A DNA stretch of 64,000 bases. Origin: Shimwellia blattae DSM 4481 = NBRC 105725 (GTDB taxonomy: Bacteria; Pseudomonadota; Gammaproteobacteria; Enterobacterales; Enterobacteriaceae). The notes below the pieces were generated by a model. The model saw only the letters and a list, made by a program, of their open reading frames with translations. It searched no databases and was not told where the DNA came from. A program made the translations under genes and the position numbers. This document shows positions 34,948 through 42,159 of this stretch, piece by piece (position 1 is the first letter of the stretch; each line of letters starts with the position of its first letter). The stretch is taken from the NCBI RefSeq assembly GCF_000262305.1, contig NC_017910.1, positions 2,604,001 to 2,668,000 on the forward strand. The letters run 5' to 3'.

Positions 34948-36636
34948 GTGAATATAAACGTCGCAGATTTGTTAAGCGGGAATTACATCCTGCTATTGTT
35001 TGTTGTACTCGCCCTGGGCCTTTGCCTGGGTAAATTACGGCTGGGCTCAATACAACTGGGTAATTCTATTGGTGTTTTGGTGGTCTCTTTATTGCTGGGC
35101 CAGCAGCACTTCGCCATGAATACCGACGCGTTAAACCTGGGCTTTATGCTGTTTATTTTTTGCGTGGGTGTGGAAGCCGGCCCCAACTTTTTCTCTATCT
35201 TTTTCCGCGACGGCAAAAACTACCTGATGCTGGCCACCGTGATGGTGGGCTCTGCCCTGCTGATGGCGGTGGGGCTTGGCAAGCTGTTCCACTGGGACAT
35301 CGGGCTTACCGCCGGGATGCTGGCCGGGGCCATGACCTCCACCCCGGTACTGGTGGGGGCCGGTGATACCCTGCGCCACTCCGGTATGGACAGCGCCCAG
35401 CTGGCCCTCGCCCAGGATCACCTGAGCCTTGGCTATGCGTTAACCTATCTGGTGGGGCTGGTGAGCCTGATTGTCGGCGCCCGCTACCTGCCAAAACTGC
35501 AGCACCAGGATCTCCAGACCAGCGCCCAGCAGATTGCCCGCGAGCGGGGGCTGGATACCGACGCCACCCGTAAAGTGTATCTGCCGGTGATCCGCGCCTA
35601 CCGCGTAGGCCAGGAGCTTGTGGCCTGGGCAGACGGTAAAAACCTGCGCGAGCTTGGGATCTACCGCCAGACCGGCTGTTATATCGAACGTATCCGCCGC
35701 AACGGTATTCTGGCCACGCCAGACGGCGATGCGGTGTTACAGGTGGGGGATGAGATCTCCCTGGTCGGCTACCCGGATGCCCACGCGCGCCTTGATCCGA
35801 GCTTTCGTAACGGTAAGGAAGTTTTCGACCGGGATCTGCTCGACATGCGGATCGTGACCGAAGAGATCGTGGTGAAAAACCACAATGTGGTTGGCCGCCG
35901 CCTGGCGCAAATCAAACTCACCGACCACGGCTGCTTCCTTAACCGGGTGATCCGCAGCCAGATAGAGATGCCGATTGATGACAATATCGTGCTCAACAAA
36001 GGGGATGTGCTGCAGGTAAGCGGCGATGCCCGCCGGGTGAAAACCATTGCCGATCGCATCGGCTTTATCTCCATTCACAGTCAGGTGACCGACTTACTGG
36101 CCTTTTGCGCCTTTTTTATTATCGGGCTGATGATTGGGATGATCACCTTTGACTTCAGTTCGTTCAGCTTCGGGATCGGTAACGCGGCCGGGCTGTTATT
36201 TGCCGGGATCATGCTCGGCTTCCTGCGGGCTAACCACCCCACGTTTGGCTATATCCCCCAGGGGGCGCTGAACATGGTCAAAGAGTTTGGTCTGATGGTG
36301 TTTATGGCCGGTGTGGGGCTGAGCGCCGGTAGCGGTATGAGCCACGGGCTCGGGGCGATTGGCGGCCAGATGCTGGTAGCCGGTCTGATTGTCAGCCTGC
36401 TGCCGGTGATTATCTGTTTCCTGTTTGGCGCCTATGTGCTGCGCATGAACCGCGCCCTGCTGTTCGGCGCCATGATGGGTGCCCGCACCTGTGCCCCGGC
36501 CATGGAAATTATCAGCGACGTGTCGCGCAGTAATATTCCGGCCCTGGGCTACGCAGGCACTTATGCGATTGCCAACGTGCTGCTCACCCTGGCCGGTACG
36601 CTTATCATCATCATCTGGCCAGGCCTTGGCGGGTAA
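34948..36636 (+). CDS. ybjL: AspT/YidE-family transporter YbjL
   Basis: YbjL (562 residues; E. coli 561) belongs to the aspartate:alanine exchanger family. Two five-helix membrane halves flank two RCK_C (TrkA-C) domains in residues ~200-380. Blocks GNYILLLFVVLALGLCLG, LAGAMTSTPVLVGAGDTL and FGAMMGARTCAPAMEII match E. coli. The GTG at 34948 gives the start VNINVADLL, equivalent to E. coli MNINVAELL. The open frame continues 38 codons upstream without support. The substrate is not established. Confidence 0.94.
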   Translation: MNINVADLLSGNYILLLFVVLALGLCLGKLRLGSIQLGNSIGVLVVSLLLGQQHFAMNTDALNLGFMLFIFCVGVEAGPNFFSIFFRDGKNYLMLATVMVGSALLMAVGLGKLFHWDIGLTAGMLAGAMTSTPVLVGAGDTLRHSGMDSAQLALAQDHLSLGYALTYLVGLVSLIVGARYLPKLQHQDLQTSAQQIARERGLDTDATRKVYLPVIRAYRVGQELVAWADGKNLRELGIYRQTGCYIERIRRNGILATPDGDAVLQVGDEISLVGYPDAHARLDPSFRNGKEVFDRDLLDMRIVTEEIVVKNHNVVGRRLAQIKLTDHGCFLNRVIRSQIEMPIDDNIVLNKGDVLQVSGDARRVKTIADRIGFISIHSQVTDLLAFCAFFIIGLMIGMITFDFSSFSFGIGNAAGLLFAGIMLGFLRANHPTFGYIPQGALNMVKEFGLMVFMAGVGLSAGSGMSHGLGAIGGQMLVAGLIVSLLPVIICFLFGAYVLRMNRALLFGAMMGARTCAPAMEIISDVSRSNIPALGYAGTYAIANVLLTLAGTLIIIIWPGLGG

Positions 36637-36678
36637 TGGTGCATTTTGTGCCATGAAAAATTATTTTGCCCGGCCCGC

Positions 36679-36706
36679 GAACTTTTCACCAGGGTGCGGG
36701 TCTTAA
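36679..36706 (+). promoter_or_regulatory. SigmaE-type promoter of rybB
   Basis: GAACTT (36679-36684) and TCTTAA (36701-36706), 16 bases apart, match the sigmaE consensus GGAACTT / TCTAA. They end five bases before the expected RybB 5' end. This agrees with the known sigmaE control of rybB in E. coli. Confidence 0.75.
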
Positions 36707-36711
36707 TTAGT

Positions 36712-36794
36712 GCCACTGCTTTTCTTTGATGTCCCCAATTTGTGGAGCCCATCAACCCCGCCGCTTATGGTTCAAGGTTGATGGGTTTTTTGTT
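36712..36794 (+). ncRNA. rybB: RybB small RNA
   Basis: RybB is the Hfq-dependent sRNA that, under envelope stress, represses many outer-membrane protein mRNAs. The 5' seed GCCACTGCTTTTCTTTGATG is identical to E. coli RybB. The remainder matches except for a few loop changes. The 3' end is the terminator ACCCCGCC...GGTTGATGGGTTTTTT, whose stem pairs CCCATCAACC with GGTTGATGGG. It lies directly after ybjL, its usual neighbour. The accessory block 36.8-42.6 kb begins immediately after it. Confidence 0.95.
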
Positions 36795-36924
36795 GCCTGA
36801 AATTCAGCCCCCCTTCCAATCAACCACTTAGATAACTTCTTCTTCATGTGTGGCGACAAAGTGGCGACAGCGTTTTTGTTATGGCGACATCGGACGTAAA
36901 AAAACCGCCAGCGGCGAATCAGTA
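36795..36924. other. Scar sequence after rybB, origin unclear
   Basis: This 130-base AT-rich stretch lies between the RybB terminator and the Ogr stump. It repeats GTGGCGACA twice (near 36852-36874) with an ATGGCGACA close by. It may be the edge of a former prophage. No gene is supported. Confidence 0.3.
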
Positions 36925-37089
36925 TTAGTAAGCAAATTGTTCCTGCATACCTTTTGGATGAGGCGGTGCTGCGCTGATTTTTTGCAAACGGCATACTGAC
37001 CGCACAAAAGTCTTATGCGTCACGAAGGTATGCCCGCATTCGATGTTAGTGCACTGGTTGTAGCGTTCTTTGGTTTCGTTGGAAACCTG
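36925..37089 (-). pseudogene. Ogr/Delta-type phage late activator, 5' truncated
   Basis: About 50 residues resemble the C-terminal two thirds of P2 Ogr / P4 Delta: TKERYNQCTNIECGHTFVTH keeps the second zinc-binding Cys pair, and PPHP matches the tail. The first half, with the CPxC zinc pair, is missing. Its place is taken by plasmid RNAII sequence, which by chance continues the frame (MDTALSS). P2-like phages carry ogr next to their attachment site, so this is probably the last trace of a P2-type prophage set beside rybB. Confidence 0.7.
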
Positions 37090-37090
37090 G

Positions 37091-37378
37091 AAGCTGCTTA
37101 GGGCTGTGTCCACAGTACGTGGGTAGGATCAAGATCATCCAACCCTGAAAGACACGACGAATCGCCAGTGGCGGTAGCCATTGGTAACTGGATGAGCAGA
37201 GCGATGATGGTGTCGGCGGTGCTACAGAGTTCTTGAAGTGATGGCCCAACTACGGCTACACTGGAAGGACAGCATTTGGTATCTGCGCTCTGCTGAAGCC
37301 AGTTACCTTGGTTAAGCAGTTCCCCAACTGACTTAACCTTCGATCAAACCACCTCCCCAGGTGGTTTTTTCGTTTACA
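37091..37378 (-). ncRNA. RNAII replication primer, 5' half
   Basis: Minus-strand RNAII starts near 37378 (GTAAACGAAAAAACC, compared with GCAAACAAAAAAACC in ColE1). Its promoter is intact: -10 TAATCT at 37387-37392 and -35 TTGAGA at 37410-37415, with a 17-base spacer. The transcript homology runs about 288 nt and stops at 37091, short of the origin. Any primer made here is truncated. Confidence 0.8.
37269..37375 (+). ncRNA. RNAI antisense RNA of ColE1/p15A type
   Basis: ACAGCATTTGGTATCTGCGC starts a ~107-nt RNA matching RNAI, the antisense inhibitor of plasmid primer formation. The promoter is complete: -35 TTGAAG (37233-37238) and -10 TACACT (37257-37262), 18 bases apart as in ColE1. The middle loop section and the terminator stem CCACCT / AGGTGG with T6 resemble p15A more than pMB1. 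It looks functional, so it could be made from the chromosome. Confidence 0.85.
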
Positions 37379-37433
37379 GAGCAGGAGATTACGACGTTCC
37401 ATGAAGGATCTCAAGAAGATCCTCCATGAATTA

Positions 37434-37835
37434 TTAGCCATCAACAGATCTGACAAAATCTGTTAGCATATTTTTTAGGGATATTGTTTCATCCAAAATA
37501 CACTGCTTAGATAAAAGAACTCCATTTTGCCCTCCAGCCTTTAACCACAGGTCACATTTTTCATCTATTAATTTACGCTGACTTCCCGCAAACGATTTAA
37601 GATCTATCGGGTTACCATCTTCAGGTGAAGTTATATCCCTATGCTTGCCAATAAATGAATTAATCAATCCATCTTGAGTGTTCAATTCGGAATCGATGCA
37701 TGTAGTAGACATTGGATCACCTACATTAGCGGATAAACACTTCATATATTCTGCACTATACTTAGGAGCTTCTTTTGATAGTACAGCAAAAGAAATAACA
37801 AATAGAACCATACTCGCTGATTTAATAAACCCCAT
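37434..37835 (-). CDS. Secreted LprI/DUF1311-like protein, probable immunity to the upstream toxin
   Basis: This 133-residue protein has a signal peptide (MGFIKSASMVLFVISFAVLS). Its mature part has the LprI layout: a Cys pair spaced as in MKCLSANVG...TTCIDSELN, LN after the acidic stretch, then KLIDEKCDLWLKAGG and a late QCILDET. LprI-type proteins include a periplasmic/secreted lysozyme inhibitor of mycobacteria. It starts directly after the stop of the large toxin-like gene, whose C-terminus looks lysozyme-like, and is just as AT-rich. Immunity in the periplasm is inferred. A GTG six bases earlier (37841) overlaps the toxin stop and could also start it. Confidence 0.65.
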   Translation of the reverse strand: MGFIKSASMVLFVISFAVLSKEAPKYSAEYMKCLSANVGDPMSTTCIDSELNTQDGLINSFIGKHRDITSPEDGNPIDLKSFAGSQRKLIDEKCDLWLKAGGQNGVLLSKQCILDETISLKNMLTDFVRSVDG

Positions 37836-37837
37836 AA

Positions 37838-40060
37838 TCACTCAACCTCATAATTATCATTTTCCAACTTCAAAAGCTTAGCCTTCTCACTTATAGCCCT
37901 AGCTTTCAAACCAGGCCAAAGCGTAGGGGAACTACGAAATTTGGTTTCAACATTGTCGTGTTTATAATCTTGCACTGCGGTTATAATTTGAACATCCGTG
38001 GCGCTGTCAAAAGACAATCCAGCAACAGCTTTAACTATAAGATTTGTATAAGGCCCATACTGAACTGAGGTAGACCATATCATGTCATGTATCGCAGCTC
38101 TTTTATGAGTGATACTAATTCCATGCTTTGCCAAAAATCCTAACTGCGCCTCATAATGAGTTTTCTTTATAAAAAGATATTGGTCATGTGAAAATCCATT
38201 TTTATCTTCAATCGCTATACTTTTCCACTCAGAATTAAATTCTTGCGTTCCTATTTGCAGACCATCGAATCTACTTTTATATTTTGATTGCTTAATATAA
38301 TCTTGAACAACACCTAGCTTGGAGGATAGTTGATAACATCCATATGATGCTCCACCGTGATCTCCTCTTCCTGAAGATATGACTCCAGGCCCCCTACCAC
38401 CAGACTCATAATGTTCTGATGTTGTTCCCAGTTCCCACAACTTAATCTTCGTTGCAATAGCATCAAGAAACTTCACCGGATGCATGTGCCATACGGGTTT
38501 TCCCTCGTCGAAAGGCGGTACCTGACTCATCCACTCCATGTTATCTAGCCACCTCCTGACATAACCCGTCAGCAGCATATCCATGTGTTTCAGGTAGTCC
38601 GTCCAGCGCAGATGGCTGCTGCCGCCGAACCACTCGCTGTCGTGTCTGATGACCAGACCGGCAACCAGATCCCTTACGTCCATCTCCGGGTACTGCAGGG
38701 CCTGATGCAGCTCCCACCCGGACAGTTCGCCATCGTGGTTCAGATCCATCTTACGGATCAGCGCCTGATAATAGTTCGACACCTGCTTTTCACGAATACC
38801 CCGCTCCGGCCTCACCCACTCGGAAAGATGGCTGAATGCCGATTTCACCCAGTTCTCATGCAGGGATTTTTCCATACTGGCTGTGGCGGGCTGCTCAAAC
38901 GCTGAGAACCCCCGATTTTTTAGGTCATACTGGCTGATATCCGCCTCCACGTCGTCGCCACTCAGCCAGGCACCCTGCCCGATATCGAACCAGCGCTTGC
39001 CGGCGCTGTCGGTGAATGACGGACATTTGGCCTGCGGCAGGATTTTGTGAATGTCTTTCCGTACCTTCCCGCTGGTTTTGGTGAAGGTATCGCCGCTGCG
39101 GGTGTACAGACTGCTCTCTGGGCGAATATGAAGATATTTTTCCCCGCCCGTGACACCGGCGGCATTACGCAGAAAATCCGGCAGCCGGTCGTCGGTACTG
39201 AGCACCTCGATATGCACATACGGATCGGTCTCCGTCTCATTCAGCCCGCCGGGGACAATGTCTTCCCCGAGGAACCCCACCGCATCGCCGGCGGCAACGG
39301 TCATTCTGCTGGCAGGTTTCACCACCGCGTCATAAGTTCCCTCCTTCATGGCCTGCTGCATCCATGCCGGCAGATGTGCCGTATGCTTGCCCACCGGGGT
39401 CATATACAACGAATCGACCGACACCCAGAACGCCTCCCCGGTCATCTCGTCGTGCTTATTCAGGAGCCGCGCAAGTCCGAAGGTCGGGATATGCCCGTCC
39501 AGCCTGAACAGGTTTTCACGCAGCACCGCCACCTTCTGCCCGGTTGCCAGTTTCCCCGTCGGCACCGGCGCAGGCTCGCCCGTCTTCTCCTGCCCGCTGT
39601 AGTGCCGGGTTCGCACACCATCACCCCGTGCGGTGACCTGATAACACTGGAGCGCCGGAAAGGCCGACGGCGGGGTCAGCCCGAGATAGAGCGAGTAAAA
39701 CTCCAGGCTGTCAGCCGGCTTGTCTGGATCGGGCGTACAGACCGATTTCACCAGCACGAACGTGCTGGAATACTGCAGCGTCTGCCCCAGCCAGGTATCG
39801 GTAATGTACTGACTGTTCAGGCGGTAGGCCACCACCTCCCCCCCGGCCATAAACGGCAGCGGCACCGCCGTATCAACGTTCTCCGGTGTCAGAAAGGACG
39901 CCGGCGCACTTTCACGGCTGATATGAATCCCGCCGTGCCACATGCCATTGGTCCCCGCCAGCCACGTGCCGTGGGGCTCGCGTCCCACCTGTGCCATCAT
40001 GTCATCCAGCGTGCTGTAGTCTTTACCGTTCGCCTTTCGGGCCGGGAAACAGATATTCAC
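37838..40060 (-). CDS. Polymorphic-toxin-like protein: LytM-like, EF-hand, lysozyme-like C-terminus
   Basis: A 740-residue protein of mosaic build. Residues ~40-290 hold M23/LytM-like marks (WHGGIHIS, FYSLYLGL, GDAVGFLGE, YVHIEV). The second zinc site has one His where HxH is expected, so it is probably not a peptidase. An EF-hand loop DLNHDGELSGWE is at ~439. The GC-rich part ends at MHPVKFL (~526). After it the DNA turns AT-rich and encodes a ~210-residue domain with SYGCYQLSSK and WSTSVQYGP, resembling cell-wall-lytic lysozyme-like domains. No signal peptide is seen. The GTG at 40060 has AAGGA seven bases upstream; a TTG at 40066 is too close. Such N-terminal parts occur beside type VI secretion spikes (from memory, not checked). 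Toxin activity is inferred. Confidence 0.65.
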   Translation of the reverse strand: MNICFPARKANGKDYSTLDDMMAQVGREPHGTWLAGTNGMWHGGIHISRESAPASFLTPENVDTAVPLPFMAGGEVVAYRLNSQYITDTWLGQTLQYSSTFVLVKSVCTPDPDKPADSLEFYSLYLGLTPPSAFPALQCYQVTARGDGVRTRHYSGQEKTGEPAPVPTGKLATGQKVAVLRENLFRLDGHIPTFGLARLLNKHDEMTGEAFWVSVDSLYMTPVGKHTAHLPAWMQQAMKEGTYDAVVKPASRMTVAAGDAVGFLGEDIVPGGLNETETDPYVHIEVLSTDDRLPDFLRNAAGVTGGEKYLHIRPESSLYTRSGDTFTKTSGKVRKDIHKILPQAKCPSFTDSAGKRWFDIGQGAWLSGDDVEADISQYDLKNRGFSAFEQPATASMEKSLHENWVKSAFSHLSEWVRPERGIREKQVSNYYQALIRKMDLNHDGELSGWELHQALQYPEMDVRDLVAGLVIRHDSEWFGGSSHLRWTDYLKHMDMLLTGYVRRWLDNMEWMSQVPPFDEGKPVWHMHPVKFLDAIATKIKLWELGTTSEHYESGGRGPGVISSGRGDHGGASYGCYQLSSKLGVVQDYIKQSKYKSRFDGLQIGTQEFNSEWKSIAIEDKNGFSHDQYLFIKKTHYEAQLGFLAKHGISITHKRAAIHDMIWSTSVQYGPYTNLIVKAVAGLSFDSATDVQIITAVQDYKHDNVETKFRSSPTLWPGLKARAISEKAKLLKLENDNYEVE

Positions 40061-40146
40061 GGGCAATTCCTTCTGCTTGATATGGTTAAATTGCCGCCAT
40101 CATACACCGGATGCGACTTAACCAGAATTTCCCATATGGCGTAATA

Positions 40147-40184
40147 GGGCTCCGTTTGGAAAACGGAATATATTGTACGTTAAG
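40147..40184 (-). repeat. Tn3-family 38-bp terminal inverted repeat
   Basis: The 38-base element runs from GGGCTCCG (outer end, 40147) to GTACGTTAAG (inner end, 40184). On the minus strand, CTTAACGT near one end and TTCCGTTTTC in the middle match the Tn21/Tn5393-type repeat. The stop codon of the tnpA relic lies within its inner end, which is common in this family. No matching partner repeat was found on the other side. Confidence 0.75.
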
Positions 40185-40446
40185 ATGATTTTTTGTACTG
40201 GCTGACATCAACTGGCCGCAAAGTACGATACTTCCCTTCCGCAAGTTTTTTATTGTTTCGCCAGATATAGTCCCCCGTCAGATTAATATGCTCCCAGCCC
40301 AGCGGAGACAAGTGTGACAGCAACTGATCATTGACCATCGTTGCATATCGACGTGCAGGGGCAAAATCAGCCAGATCGCGGCTGCTCATTTTGCGGCCTT
40401 CACGCGCGAGTTTTAGCAACCGATTTTGGTGAACCGTTCTCTCCAC
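40180..40446 (-). pseudogene. tnpA: Collapsed Tn3-family transposase (tnpA) relic
   Basis: An 88-residue open frame joins two distant parts of a ~1000-residue Tn3 transposase. NRLLKLAREGRKMSSRDLAD...RRYATMV corresponds to a region about a quarter of the way in. LLSHLSPLGWEHINLTGDY...LRPVD is the extreme C-terminus. About 650 residues between them, including the DDE catalytic core, are gone, as is the N-terminus. The fusion stays in frame but cannot catalyse transposition. Its terminal repeat adjoins it. Confidence 0.85.
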
Positions 40447-40509
40447 ACCTTCCGGTAGCGCCAGTGCTTCAATGGCGAGAACGTACAGTGATGTTGCGCC
40501 TCCTCGCTC

Positions 40510-40882
40510 ACTCGGTCGCGATGCTCCTGCCGTGAGGCTGCGGCGGGCGCTACATACCTCTTACTCAGGGATAGCGGAGCTGCGCCGCAGGAAAGAAAAA
40601 GACAGAATCAAAAGCCGCGGGAAACCCGTTTTTTCATAGGCTTCGCCCTCCTGCCAGAGTTCACAAAACAGACGCTTTTTCGGTGCATCTATGGGAGCTT
40701 TACGCTCAACCATGAATCCGACAGTACGGCGAAACCCGACAGGACTAATAAGATCCCCACCGTTTCCGGTGGGTCGCTCCCTCGTGCGCTCTCCTGTTCC
40801 CGTCATACGGTCTACGTGTTGTGGTGGAGGCCTTACCCAAATCACCACGCCCCGTTCCGGTTAGACAGTTCGCTCCAAGCTG
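40510..40882 (-). ncRNA. RNAII 3' half and ColE1-type origin
   Basis: On the minus strand, from 40882 down, CCAGCTTGGAGCGAACTG, then GAACAGGAGAGCGCACGAGG, then TCCTGTCGGGTTTCGCC and GCCTATGAAAAAACGGG follow in the order seen in p15A/pMB1 origins. The A-run at 40629-40634 marks the RNase H/primer-processing and replication start region. Downstream, CCGAGTGAGCGAGGAGGCG near 40515 matches the p15A flank. Together with the 5' half at 37378 this adds up to about 540 nt of primer, the expected length. Confidence 0.8.
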
Positions 40883-40925
40883 GACTATATGTAAATAGAC
40901 CCGTTTTAGTTCCATGCATTTTTTG

Positions 40926-40953
40926 AGATCCCGGCCAGATGATCCTGGCCGCC
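40926..40953 (-). terminator. Porin gene terminator
   Basis: On the minus strand a GGCCAG / CTGGCC stem with a GATCAT loop lies ten bases after the porin stop. It is followed by GGGATCTC and an A-run; the T-run is poor. It marks the chromosomal side of the plasmid junction. Confidence 0.5.
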
Positions 40954-40962
40954 CGGTAAGAT

Positions 40963-42159
40963 TCAGAAGTAATACCCAATATTGACGTTAGTACGGAAGT
41001 ACCATTTACCGCTCCCCTCTGACTGGGTGCTGGTCCAGCCGGTGGAATTCAGCGCACCGCCCCACGGATTCACATTCTTTGCCCAACTGAGATCGACCCA
41101 GAACATCACCGGCAGGGCGAAAACCTGCACACCAAGCGTGTTCATCTTCGAATCGCTCCAGCCGCTTTTGTCTTTCCACAGCACGCTGTAGTCATTGTAA
41201 AAACGCAGCTTCGATATACCGCCCCACTTCACATCCACATCGCGGGCCACGTTGAGCGACGCGGTGGTAGCTTGCGCCGGGATCAGGTAGGCAGGCGTCA
41301 GGCCGTTGCCGCCCATCAGAATGGTATCGTCGCTGACACCGGCCGGATTCTTCGGCGCGTACTGGTAGCGAATCAGCTGCGATGTCAGCTGCCACGGCCC
41401 GTGATGCAGCATGCCATGTACGCCCGCAGCCCAGAAGGTGCCGTCGTCATCAGTGGCGCGGTTGTGCAGCCGCGCCAGCGCCAGCGAGCCGCCGAGTTCG
41501 TTATTCCAGCCACCCCCGTGGAAATCACGCGCGATGCGCACGTTAACCTGATCGCGCTTTTCATTGTGTTGCAGATGCTGAGCCGGATAGATGGTGTTTT
41601 TCAGTCGATCATAATCGCCGACATCCGGCGCATAGCGTAAATTCTCCGGCTCCATCCACGGAAAATAAGCGACATCCAGCGACCAGTTATTATCGTGATA
41701 TTGATAGTTAATGCCGCTGCCGGCACCAACGCCAAAACCTAAATAAAACGGAATACCGTAGGACCAGCCAAATTGCGGATAAGGCTCAAGGCCGAAGGGC
41801 TTAGCGGGGATCCCCAGCTGGACACTATTATTTTTATCGAATCGATATCCGATATAAGCGCGGTCAACAGCGTATTTACGATGATCCTGGAACCAGAACC
41901 CGGCATCGAAAAAATAATTACCATAAAAGCCGCTGCTGTCGATACGAAACGTATCAAAACGCAGATGCGGCGGGTTACGATAATTACTCCCCTTCCAGTC
42001 TTCATAGCGATAATTGGCCCGCAGTGCACCACCGACATCCAGCCCGGACAAGTTATCAGCACTACGCCAGCCCATATGCGGGAACGGTTTTCCGTCGGCT
42101 GCCTGTGCCAGCCCACTGATACCGGCCGCCAGCATCAGAGGGAGAAATAATTTACCCAT
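40963..42159 (-). CDS. Putative outer-membrane porin
   Basis: This 398-residue protein has a signal peptide (MGKLFLPLMLAAGISGLAQA-ADG). It shows alternating hydrophobic/polar beta-strand patterns rich in Tyr, Trp and Gly, and a C-terminal strand ending in Phe (NIGYYF), the outer-membrane barrel signal. Segments such as FRIDSSGFYGNYFFDAGFW and YAVDRAYIGYRFDKN look like substrate-type porins. It is not OmpC/F, LamB or a gene found here in E. coli. The substrate is not known. It is divergent from ybjJ and sits next to rybB, which targets porin mRNAs; whether RybB targets this one is open. Confidence 0.75.
   Translation of the reverse strand: MGKLFLPLMLAAGISGLAQAADGKPFPHMGWRSADNLSGLDVGGALRANYRYEDWKGSNYRNPPHLRFDTFRIDSSGFYGNYFFDAGFWFQDHRKYAVDRAYIGYRFDKNNSVQLGIPAKPFGLEPYPQFGWSYGIPFYLGFGVGAGSGINYQYHDNNWSLDVAYFPWMEPENLRYAPDVGDYDRLKNTIYPAQHLQHNEKRDQVNVRIARDFHGGGWNNELGGSLALARLHNRATDDDGTFWAAGVHGMLHHGPWQLTSQLIRYQYAPKNPAGVSDDTILMGGNGLTPAYLIPAQATTASLNVARDVDVKWGGISKLRFYNDYSVLWKDKSGWSDSKMNTLGVQVFALPVMFWVDLSWAKNVNPWGGALNSTGWTSTQSEGSGKWYFRTNVNIGYYF

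Larger units (their letters stand above)
37091..40882. mobile_element. Integrated ColE1/p15A-family plasmid, about 3.8 kb
   Basis: The two ends of this segment are the two halves of one ColE1-type primer RNA, in circular permutation. The RNAII 5' half with RNAI and both promoters lies at 37091-37430. The RNAII 3' half and origin lie at about 40510-40882. Both outer ends stop at AAGCTG (37091-37096 and 40877-40882), within the CAGCTT-GGAGCG part of RNAII. Joined end to end, they rebuild a p15A-like replicon carrying toxin, immunity and a Tn3 relic. No mobilisation or resistance genes are visible. A short imperfect overlap of about 20 bases may exist at the ends, so the exact junctions are uncertain. 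Confidence 0.82.

Noticed and set aside
36712..36794. Hairpin with CCCATCAACC / GGTTGATGGG first read as a phage attachment repeat or plain terminator
   Set aside because: The whole stretch, including the 5' seed and the sigmaE promoter, matches the RybB sRNA; no second copy of the hairpin was found at the other end of the accessory block.
39047..40144. A 365-codon open frame on the plus strand opposite the toxin gene
   Set aside because: It is antisense to a gene with recognisable domain motifs, has no family resemblance and has the composition of a shadow frame.
40067..40146. Search for a LexA (SOS) box upstream of the toxin, as in colicin genes
   Set aside because: No CTGT-N8-ACAG element is present, and no lysis gene is nearby, so the colicin model of release is not supported.
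40561..40848. A 95-codon open frame on the minus strand
   Set aside because: It lies wholly within the RNAII 3' half and origin of the integrated plasmid; the sequence is explained by the replicon, and no protein family was recognised.
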